From contig JAEUJT010000323.1 of NCBI GenBank assembly GCA_016793525.1, positions 1 to 6,041 on the forward strand: a stretch of DNA of 6,041 nt, given 5' to 3'. Under the pieces are notes generated by a model that saw only the letters and a list, made by a program, of their open reading frames with translations, was not told the DNA's origin and made no database searches. Origin of the DNA: Archangium sp. (GTDB lineage Bacteria; Myxococcota; Myxococcia; Myxococcales; Myxococcaceae). Within the stretch, counting starts at the first letter, position 1. Each line of letters starts with the position of its first letter. Shown here piece after piece: positions 1 through 6,041 of the stretch. Made by a program: the position numbers and the translations under genes.

Positions 1-1049
1 ACGCTCACTGGTACGAGCTGGGTGCCCTGGAACAACGCCCGAGTCACCTCCGGCGGGAGCGCGGCGCGCTCTGAGAGTGCTCGGGCCAGCTCGTCGGGCG
101 CCAGGGTGGGGGCGAGGCCGAAGCGCTCCGCCGCCAGTGTCCGCGCGTGGGCGTGGATGGCCGTGACGACCTCGGCGTCGACGTTCGCGTGCTGGAGCAG
201 CGCGGCCATCGCCTGCACGTATTCCACGCTCGCTCGGTGCGCGGAGACGGCGGTCGGGCGGGGAGGGCCGAGCCGCCGCCCGCGCGCCCAGACGAAGAGT
301 GTCGCGCAGAAGAGGAATTGGAGCCCCAGCGCCCAGAGCGTTGTCGACGTCTCCGGGGCCGACTCGGCGAGGTGGTGAAATTCGTCGAAGGCGATGGGCC
401 CGCGCGCCGCCAGGGTTCGCCAGAAGCGCGAATTGTCGAGCTGGTCGAGGCGCGCGTTTTCGGCGAGGTCGGCACCGGCGGCGACCCAGACTTCGCCGTC
501 TCCGAGCGGCTTGAACCAGAGGCTCGCGGGCTCGGTCACTGGCGCTGCGTCGCTCATGGTCACCGTGCGCTCGGCGGAGAGCCGAAAGGCGTTCGTTCCA
601 CGCGCCAGCCCTTCGGCCAGCATGGTGCGCGCCGTCATTCCCGTGGGATCTTCAGCGGTCACCTCGGCTGACGGAAACGCGCCCCCGCCAAGGCCGAGCC
701 ACTCCGCCATGAGCGGTTGCGCGCCGCCGCGGGGGGCCAGGTAGACGAGCGTGCCGCCGGCCATCACGAAGCGCGCGAGGGCGTCGACTTCGCGCTGCGA
801 GATGCGCCGGGCCGTCGGAGCCGCGATGGCCAGGGTGCGCGCCGTCACCGGCACGTCGGTCGGGGAGTCGTTCATCGGCTGCACGTCGAAGCCCGATTCG
901 GTGAGCCAGGTGTGCAGCACGCGGAGCCCGTTCGGCCCGGCGTTGGTGATGGAGGGGGTGCTCGAGGTCTCGTTCGCTGACGCGGCGAGGCCCGCAGCGA
1001 GGGCGAGCGCTCCGAGCACCGCCAGCACGATCGACGGCCGGCGCGTCAC
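1..1049 (-). CDS. DUF4350-type membrane protein, 3' end cut by the window edge
   Basis: The frame is open from a GTG at 1049 to the left edge, giving 349 visible residues and no stop, so the C-terminus is missing. A hydrophobic N-terminal segment (about residues 6-23) is a signal anchor or signal peptide. It is followed by the DUF4350 pattern: 'GPNGLRVLHTWLTESGFDV' near 38-56, a GG-containing 'FVMAGGTLVYLAP' strand near 94-106, and 'IAFDEFHH' near 219-226. A second membrane segment lies at about 237-255, then 'RLGPPRP' and 'RASVEYVQAMAALL', typical of the family's cytoplasmic tail. The family fold is thought to be a periplasmic GATase-like domain; its biochemical role is unknown. The GTG overlaps the TGA of the DUF4129 gene (GTGA, 4 bases) and no good Shine-Dalgarno is visible, so translation is probably coupled. 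In many genomes DUF4350 genes neighbour DUF4129, MoxR and DUF58 genes. Family call fairly sure; function not assigned. Confidence 0.85.
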   Translation of the reverse strand, partial: MTRRPSIVLAVLGALALAAGLAASANETSSTPSITNAGPNGLRVLHTWLTESGFDVQPMNDSPTDVPVTARTLAIAAPTARRISQREVDALARFVMAGGTLVYLAPRGGAQPLMAEWLGLGGGAFPSAEVTAEDPTGMTARTMLAEGLARGTNAFRLSAERTVTMSDAAPVTEPASLWFKPLGDGEVWVAAGADLAENARLDQLDNSRFWRTLAARGPIAFDEFHHLAESAPETSTTLWALGLQFLFCATLFVWARGRRLGPPRPTAVSAHRASVEYVQAMAALLQHANVDAEVVTAIHAHARTLAAERFGLAPTLAPDELARALSERAALPPEVTRALFQGTQLVPVS

Positions 1050-1765
1050 AGCGTCTGCACCCGCGACACGCCTTCGAGGAACCGCCGTGCCGACTCGGGG
1101 GTCACCGGCGCGAGCGAGTAGAACGCCGCGTCGTAGTCGCGGAGGAGCGAGACGACCTGCTCCGTCACCGCAGGTGGCGCACCGCGGCTGGGCAACTCGT
1201 GGGCGAGCTCCCGGTTCGTCTTGGTGCGATCTGGCCGTGCGAGCCGGCGGCGTTCGAGATGTGAGAGCAGCGAGAGCAGGCCCTCTCTCAGCGCGCCGCG
1301 GGCGTCGTGCTCGAGCAACGAAGACGCGCGGGTGAAATGAATCGCAGGGTCGTCGAGCGTCACCGCGCGCTCTTCGCGCGAACGTCGAGTGCCGGGGGCA
1401 GGGCGAGCGCGCCTCCGGGCCCAGCGCACCGCGAGGCCGATGACCAGCGCGAAGGCCGCGACCAGCACCACGACGCGGGTGACGTTCGAATACGTCTGCG
1501 CGCTGGTGGTCTCGAAGAACGACGCCAGCCACGCCTGCGCGCGGGCCAGCCACCAGCTCAGCGCGGCGCCAGAGCCCTGCCTCGCCTGGGAGAACTCGGG
1601 GCGCGCGTAGATGGCCTCGAGCGGTGCCACTGGTGAAGCCGACTCCGCGCGAGGAGGTGACGTCACCAAGACGCATGCGGCAGAACGGCTGGCCTCGGGC
1701 AGCGCCTCGACGCGGGGGTCTGTACACGTCGCGTGTACGGCGAGTGCGACAGCGAGCGAGATCAT
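1046..1765 (-). CDS. DUF4129-type membrane-anchored protein
   Basis: Encodes 239 residues. The N-terminus (about 2-13, 'ISLAVALAVHA') is a short hydrophobic stretch with no positive charge, so it is only a weak signal-peptide candidate. 'AIYARPEFSQAR' (51-62) matches the 'IL..peF' segment preceding the membrane span in this family. A clear transmembrane helix at about 96-113 is followed by an Arg-rich stop-transfer run. The C-terminal DUF4129 domain (about 145-235) has 'GALREGLLSLLSHLERR', 'RTKTNRELAHEL' and 'LLRDYDAAFYSLAPVTPESARRFL', matching the helical domain also found at the end of bacterial transglutaminase-like membrane proteins. No transglutaminase domain is present. The ATG at 1765 overlaps the upstream TGA (ATGA, 4 bases), which fixes the start well. 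The molecular function of the family is not known; membrane or envelope homeostasis is a common guess from its neighbours. Confidence 0.85.
   Translation of the reverse strand: MISLAVALAVHATCTDPRVEALPEASRSAACVLVTSPPRAESASPVAPLEAIYARPEFSQARQGSGAALSWWLARAQAWLASFFETTSAQTYSNVTRVVVLVAAFALVIGLAVRWARRRARPAPGTRRSREERAVTLDDPAIHFTRASSLLEHDARGALREGLLSLLSHLERRRLARPDRTKTNRELAHELPSRGAPPAVTEQVVSLLRDYDAAFYSLAPVTPESARRFLEGVSRVQTL
1722..1738. repeat. Perfect 7-bp inverted repeat inside the DUF4129 gene
   Basis: GTACACG, loop TCG, CGTGTAC. It falls in codons about 10-15 of the DUF4129-type gene, 27-43 bases after its ATG. It could form a hairpin that affects early translation, or be chance in G+C-rich coding DNA. 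No second copy was noticed in the window. Confidence 0.35.
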
Positions 1766-2790
1766 TCGGTGGATCCGCGCGCTGCCAGCTCCAAGTCGAG
1801 CCCTTCTCGGCGCACGCGCACGTCGACGTAGAACATCGTCTGAAAGACGACATAGAGCGGCGCGACCGTCGACGTGGCCACGACCTGCACGAGCTCTGCG
1901 GGCACCCGGAGCAGCGCTGGCACGGCCGACGAGGCGGCGCCGGTGGCGGAGCTGTAGGCCGCGATGACAACCAGCAGCGGCACGCTCGTCACCATGCTGA
2001 TGATCATCACCAGCGAGAAGACCACGGTGACCAACAGCGTGAGCCGGCCCTTCACCCAGCCGGTGAAGCCTGGCCCGACTCGGCCGGAGCTGAGCGCGTC
2101 GGTGCGGCGAAAGATGCCGAGCGCCGAGAGCGGCTCTACGGCGGTGACTTGCGCCATGAGAATGAAGCGCACCACGTACCAGACGGTCAGCACCAGGCTG
2201 CCAGCGACGAGGAGCACCGCAGCGACGACGGCGAGAGGCGCGGAGGCCTTCACGAGGGCACCGCCTCCGACCGCGAGGGCTGGCGCCAGCACCAGCAGCG
2301 AGACGATCATCGTCCACCCGAGGCTGAGCAGCAGCGTGCCGAGCGTGGCCCCGGAGCGTCGGAGCGCGAGCTCAAGTGCGGCCGCGATGGTCGGCGCTTG
2401 GGTCTGGGTGATGCGCGGGTAGATGTAGGCGGTGCCCGCCACGGCCGAGATCTGGCTCAGCACGAACACCACGCCGGCGGTCAGACCCCCGGTGACGAAG
2501 AGGGCCAGCGCGTCGTTCGTGCTCAGCGCCGGCGGGTGCCGAAGAACATCGAGCAGCTCGGTGACGCGGCCTCCCGTGGCCCGCTCGAGGACGCGCGTCG
2601 ACACCACGCTCAGCACCTTGGTCACCAGGTACTGCGCGAGCTGGAAGCCGACGAAGAGTTGGAAGAGCGGCTTCCAGTGCGCCCGCCAGGTGGAGGCGGA
2701 GCGATCGATGATCTCTCCCAAGTCCAGCGGCCGCAGGGCCGGTGTCGTCGACATGTGCGGCATCTGAGCGGAACTCGCGTCGAAACTCAC
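1762..2790 (-). CDS. Polytopic membrane protein (about six membrane segments), unknown function
   Basis: Encodes 342 residues from a GTG at 2790 that overlaps the upstream TGA by four bases (GTGA). In-frame ATGs at 2763 and 2754 are alternatives, and the 2754 one would begin 'MSTTPALRPLDLGEIIDRS', right at the conserved part. None has a convincing Shine-Dalgarno. Hydrophobic segments lie at about 40-62, 94-122, 147-175, 184-212, 248-280 and 295-322. 'RPLDLGEIIDRSASTWRAHW' near the N-terminus, 'GIFRRTDALSSGR' near 225-237 and the C-terminal 'YVDVRVRREGLDLEL' (321-335) resemble a broad group of uncharacterised membrane proteins sometimes annotated as having a glycerophosphoryl diester phosphodiesterase membrane domain. 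No catalytic motif is visible, so an enzymatic function should not be assumed. Its place directly before DUF4129 and DUF4350 genes suggests it works with them in the membrane (inference). Gene call very sure; exact start uncertain. Confidence 0.88.
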   Translation of the reverse strand: MSFDASSAQMPHMSTTPALRPLDLGEIIDRSASTWRAHWKPLFQLFVGFQLAQYLVTKVLSVVSTRVLERATGGRVTELLDVLRHPPALSTNDALALFVTGGLTAGVVFVLSQISAVAGTAYIYPRITQTQAPTIAAALELALRRSGATLGTLLLSLGWTMIVSLLVLAPALAVGGGALVKASAPLAVVAAVLLVAGSLVLTVWYVVRFILMAQVTAVEPLSALGIFRRTDALSSGRVGPGFTGWVKGRLTLLVTVVFSLVMIISMVTSVPLLVVIAAYSSATGAASSAVPALLRVPAELVQVVATSTVAPLYVVFQTMFYVDVRVRREGLDLELAARGSTE

Positions 2791-3374
2791 GCGGTCAGGA
2801 AGGCGGCCGCGGCGGCGCGAGGTGACGGGGCGCGCAGGACCGCGGAGATGGCCGCAACCGGAGTCTCCGGAGGAAGGAGCCGAGCGCGCGCTGGCGTGAG
2901 GCCTCCCAAGGCAACCGCCGGAGCGGCCCCCGCAACGACCAGTCTCGCGAACCCCTCGGCGCCGAGCGGCGCGCGGGTGTCATCGGGCTTCGAGCCGGGA
3001 GGGAAAACCGGGCTCACCAGCGAGCAATCTGCGCCGGGTTGAATCTCCGCCTCGTCGTGCACAGCGACGCTCACCAACCTCCCCGGGAGAGAGGGCCGCA
3101 CGTCGTCGACCCGAAGCCCATGCGCAGGGAGGTGGAGGTGCGCATCGACCGCGAGCGCCACGTCGAGCCGGCCGTTGACGAAGAGCGGCGCGCCATGCGT
3201 TCGGCACACCGCCGCGACGCGCACCGCGTCGTCGAAAAATCGTCGCCCCGTCGCTCCGGGGTTCCGGTGCTGCACGGCGATGCCGGGCCCCGCTTGGAGC
3301 GCGTCATCGAGCCGCTCGAGCAGCGCGTCGCCCAGCGCCCAGTCGGTGATGATCAGCAGGCGGAACGGCAGCAT
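2787..3374 (-). CDS. tenI: TenI-like thiazole tautomerase / ThiE-superfamily protein
   Basis: Encodes 195 residues with the ThiE/TenI (beta/alpha)8-barrel pattern: 'RLLIITD' at the start, 'VQHRNPG' (34-40), 'LFVNGRLDVAL' (64-74), 'LHLPAHGL' (80-87), 'SVAVHD' (102-107), 'SPVFPPGSK' (121-129) and 'VALGGL' (154-159). Compared with ThiE it lacks the Lys of Q-x-R-x-K (Pro39 here), the Asp of N-D (Gly68), the Ser of S-x-H (Ala104) and one Thr of T-x-T-K (Pro126). 'NGR-x-D-x-AL' and 'LP' at these places instead recall Bacillus TenI, which isomerises the thiazole product of ThiG to its aromatic tautomer. A tautomerase role fits its place straight after thiG. An inactive or divergent ThiE is the alternative, and the gene would commonly be auto-annotated 'thiamine phosphate synthase'. 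The ATG at 3374 shares one base with the thiG stop (TGATG). Superfamily certain; TenI over ThiE moderately sure. Confidence 0.82.
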   Translation of the reverse strand: MLPFRLLIITDWALGDALLERLDDALQAGPGIAVQHRNPGATGRRFFDDAVRVAAVCRTHGAPLFVNGRLDVALAVDAHLHLPAHGLRVDDVRPSLPGRLVSVAVHDEAEIQPGADCSLVSPVFPPGSKPDDTRAPLGAEGFARLVVAGAAPAVALGGLTPARARLLPPETPVAAISAVLRAPSPRAAAAAFLTA

Positions 3375-4159
3375 CACTGCCCGACGAGGCCGGCGATCGG
3401 GCTCGAGGCCGTCGCGTATGCCTTCATCGGAATGCGCCCAGCGAGAAACGCCTCGCGCCCGGCTTCGACGCCCAGCTTCATCGCGCGGGCCATGCGCACC
3501 GGCTCTTTGGCGGAGGCGATGGCGGTGTTCATCAGAATCGCGTCGCAGCCGAGCTCCATGGCGATGGCCGCGTCGCTCGCGGTGCCCACGCCGGCGTCGA
3601 CGATGACCGGCACCTTCACCGCCTCGAGAATGAGGCGCAGGTTGTGCGGGTTGCGAATGCCCAGCCCGGAGCCGATGGGCGCCGCGAGCGGCATCACCGC
3701 CGCGCACCCCATGTCGGCCAGCTTGCGCGCGCTGATCACGTCGTCGCTCGTGTACGGCAGCACCGTGAAGCCGTCTTTTACGAGCACGCGGGCGGCCTTG
3801 AGCGTCTCCTCCACGTCGGGGAAGAGTGTCTTCTCGTCGCCCAGCACCTCGAGCTTCACCCACTTCGAGAGGCCCAGCTCGGCCGCGAGGTGGCAGGTGC
3901 GCACCGCGTCGTCGGCCGTGTAGCACCCGGCGGTGTTGGGCAGCAGCGTGATGCGCGAGGTGTCGATGTACGAGAGCAGCGACGCCGCGCCGGTGGCCTT
4001 CAAGTCGAGCCGCCGCACCGCGACGGTGACGAACTCGGTCCCCGAGGCTTCGTGGCAGGCCTTCATCACGTCGAAGCTCGGGTACTTCCCGGTGCCGACG
4101 ATGAGTCGCGAGCTGAACGTCTTCCCCGCGATGGTGAGTGAATTGGCAGCAGCAGTCAT
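3374..4159 (-). CDS. thiG: Thiazole synthase ThiG
   Basis: Encodes 261 residues, the normal ThiG length. The enzyme condenses 1-deoxy-D-xylulose 5-phosphate, dehydroglycine and the ThiS thiocarboxylate sulfur to form the thiazole phosphate of thiamine in the cytoplasm. Family signatures are nearly complete: 'VGTGKYPSF' (21-29), 'VTVAVRR' (44-50), '[17 protein letters not shown]' (72-88), 'WVKLEVLGD' with the expected Schiff-base Lys102, '[12 protein letters not shown]' (129-140), '[14 protein letters not shown]' (155-168), '[20 protein letters not shown]' (187-206), 'LMNTAIA' and '[10 protein letters not shown]'. The ATG at 4159 is chosen over an in-frame ATG at 4204 because GGAGGT lies seven bases upstream and the extra 15 residues are Ser-rich and not family-like. 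It follows thiS after four bases and shares one base with the start of the TenI-like gene. No key residue is missing. Confidence 0.97.
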   Translation of the reverse strand: MTAAANSLTIAGKTFSSRLIVGTGKYPSFDVMKACHEASGTEFVTVAVRRLDLKATGAASLLSYIDTSRITLLPNTAGCYTADDAVRTCHLAAELGLSKWVKLEVLGDEKTLFPDVEETLKAARVLVKDGFTVLPYTSDDVISARKLADMGCAAVMPLAAPIGSGLGIRNPHNLRLILEAVKVPVIVDAGVGTASDAAIAMELGCDAILMNTAIASAKEPVRMARAMKLGVEAGREAFLAGRIPMKAYATASSPIAGLVGQ

Positions 4160-4163
4160 TGCA

Positions 4164-4363
4164 TCAACCTCCACCGACGAAGGTGACGACTTCGACGACG
4201 TCACCGGCTGTGAGCTTCACTTCGGCGTGTCTCGCGCGCGTCACGACCGCGCCGTTCACCTCGACCGCCACGCGATCGGTGGTGATCGAGAGCCACGTCA
4301 GCAGCTCGGCCACGGCGATGGCCTCGGGCACGTCGCGCGGCGCGCCGTTGAGCTGCACCTGCA

Positions 4364-4364
<1 letters not shown>
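4164..4364 (-). CDS. thiS: Thiamine biosynthesis sulfur carrier ThiS
   Basis: Encodes 66 residues with a ubiquitin-like pattern: '[14 protein letters not shown]' at the start, a central '[10 protein letters not shown]' strand (32-41), '[16 protein letters not shown]' at the end. The C-terminal Gly-Gly is the site that ThiF adenylates and that is converted to a thiocarboxylate, the sulfur donor for ThiG. Length and ending match the family exactly; there is one extra Gly before the pair, which is common. The ATG at 4364 shares its A with the TAA of the aldehyde dehydrogenase gene (TAATG), so its translation probably depends on ribosomes finishing that gene; only a weak AAGG lies upstream. An upstream in-frame ATG at 4400 lies inside the previous gene and adds 12 unrelated residues, so it is rejected. 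ThiF and the glycine-oxidising enzyme (ThiO or ThiH) are not in the window. Confidence 0.95.
4167..4172 (-). promoter_or_regulatory. Strong Shine-Dalgarno for thiG inside the thiS Gly codons
   Basis: On the minus strand GGAGGT lies seven bases before the thiG ATG at 4159. It is formed by the last two Gly codons of thiS (GGA GGT), the invariant functional tail of that protein. It is the only really strong ribosome binding site at any start in the window and decides the thiG start in favour of 4159. Confidence 0.85.
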
Positions 4365-5914
<1,550 letters not shown>

Positions 5915-5915
5915 C

Positions 5916-5937
5916 GGTTCGGTGCGTACACCAAACC
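5916..5937 (-). repeat. Inverted repeat / RNA hairpin just before the aldehyde dehydrogenase start
   Basis: Two 9-base arms (5916-5924 and 5929-5937) flank a 4-base loop. As minus-strand RNA all nine positions pair, one of them as a U-G wobble, and the loop reads UACG, a UNCG-type tetraloop. On the plus strand the same position is a C-A mismatch. The stem ends one base before the ATG, where a ribosome binding site would normally lie. It could be a translation-blocking hairpin or a palindromic operator for a regulator; there is no U-run to suggest a terminator. Confidence 0.6.
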
Positions 5938-5943
5938 CACGTC

Positions 5944-5956
5944 CTTTGGGGCAAAG
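5944..5956. repeat. Short inverted repeat in the divergent region
   Basis: CTTTG, three G residues, then CAAAG form a perfect 5-bp stem with a 3-base loop, beginning seven bases after the larger hairpin. It is short enough to arise by chance; its place in a 52-base intergenic gap is the only reason to list it. It could be half of a composite operator. Confidence 0.35.
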
Positions 5957-5966
5957 TCCCGACGAG

Positions 5967-6041
5967 ATGCCAGCCCCCGACACGCTGATCATGCCGAAGA
6001 ACCTGGTCCCGGCGCAGTTCGGTGATTTTCGCATCGAGCGG
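5967..6041 (+). CDS. Start of a divergent gene cut by the right edge, possibly a Ser/Thr protein kinase
   Basis: An open frame from ATG 5967 gives 25 codons to the edge: 'MPAPDTLIMPKNLVPAQFG' then 'DFRIER'. By hand count 21 of 25 codons end in G or C, as expected of a real gene in this genome. The final 'FGDFRIER' resembles the first strand of Hanks-type kinase domains, where a Gly-rich loop would follow, and such kinases are abundant in Myxococcota; but the Gly loop is outside the window, so the kinase call is a guess. A second in-frame ATG at 5991 would begin 'MPKNLVPAQFG' and is equally possible. The frame is also open upstream, with TTG 5946 and GTG 5922 as non-ATG options. No clear Shine-Dalgarno is seen before any of them. 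Confidence 0.5.
   Translation, partial: MPAPDTLIMPKNLVPAQFGDFRIER

Larger units (their letters stand above)
5915..5966. promoter_or_regulatory. Divergent intergenic region, the only non-coding gap here
   Basis: These 52 bases separate the minus-strand operon from the plus-strand gene and must hold, or lie next to, the promoters for both, unless transcription starts inside the neighbouring genes. It contains two inverted repeats, listed separately. I could not recognise a convincing sigma-70 -35/-10 pair, sigma-54 element or TPP-riboswitch core on either strand. No good Shine-Dalgarno precedes the aldehyde dehydrogenase ATG. Confidence 0.6.

Noticed and set aside
1766..2317. An upstream extension of the DUF4129 gene to an ATG at 2317
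   Set aside because: The extra residues are an Arg/Ala-rich out-of-frame reading of the membrane protein gene; the ATG at 1765 overlapping the previous stop is far more likely.
1624..3042. A 472-codon plus-strand open frame, and a 379-codon minus-strand frame at 2787-3926
   Set aside because: The first is a low-complexity Arg/His/Gly antisense shadow of the membrane and TenI-like genes. In the second only the part from 3374 down is family-like; the rest is an out-of-frame reading of thiG.
5947..5975. A sigma-54-like TGGCA ... TTTGC pair on the minus strand
   Set aside because: The distance between the GG and GC elements is well beyond the 10 bases required, so it does not fit a sigma-54 promoter.
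5915..6041. A TPP riboswitch before the operon that contains thiS and thiG
   Set aside because: I saw no conserved TPP-riboswitch core sequences on the minus strand here. A CTGAGA-like hexamer near 1284 lies inside a coding region without the rest of the motif.

Overview
The window is G+C-rich with strong G/C bias at third codon positions. This, the gene set and a possible Hanks-type kinase start at the right edge suggest a high-GC proteobacterium-like genome, most plausibly Myxococcota (inference, not proven). Almost all of it is one tightly packed minus-strand gene string, read from right to left.

Right end: a 52-bp divergent intergenic region (5915-5966) separates a plus-strand gene that runs off the edge (5967 onward, only 25 codons visible) from the minus-strand string. 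The region holds a 9-bp hairpin ending one base before the first minus-strand start codon, plus a smaller second hairpin. No TPP-riboswitch core or clear sigma promoter was recognised.

Minus-strand order: (1) a stand-alone PaaZ/BoxD-type aldehyde dehydrogenase, 4364-5914; (2) thiS, 4164-4364; (3) thiG, 3374-4159; (4) a TenI/ThiE-superfamily protein that looks like TenI rather than a working thiamine-phosphate synthase, 2787-3374; (5) a protein with about six membrane segments, 1762-2790; (6) a DUF4129-type membrane-anchored protein, 1046-1765; (7) a DUF4350-type membrane protein, 1-1049, cut by the left edge. Five of the six junctions overlap by 1 or 4 bases (TAATG, TGATG, GTGA, ATGA, GTGA). 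The sixth, thiS-thiG, has a 4-base gap and a strong Shine-Dalgarno sequence inside the thiS tail. The string therefore looks like a single translationally coupled operon.

Functionally it joins three themes. thiS, thiG and the TenI-like gene make the thiazole half of thiamine: sulfur carrier, thiazole synthase and probable thiazole tautomerase. The aldehyde dehydrogenase belongs to aromatic-CoA ring-cleavage enzymes. The last three genes belong to the widespread but poorly understood DUF4129/DUF4350 membrane cluster, which in many bacteria sits with MoxR ATPase, DUF58, SpoIIM-like and RDD genes; these may lie beyond the left edge. I found no tRNA, rRNA, CRISPR array, insertion sequence or defence gene. 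The most notable points are the operon composition, the TenI-like residue pattern and the hairpin before the aldehyde dehydrogenase start.
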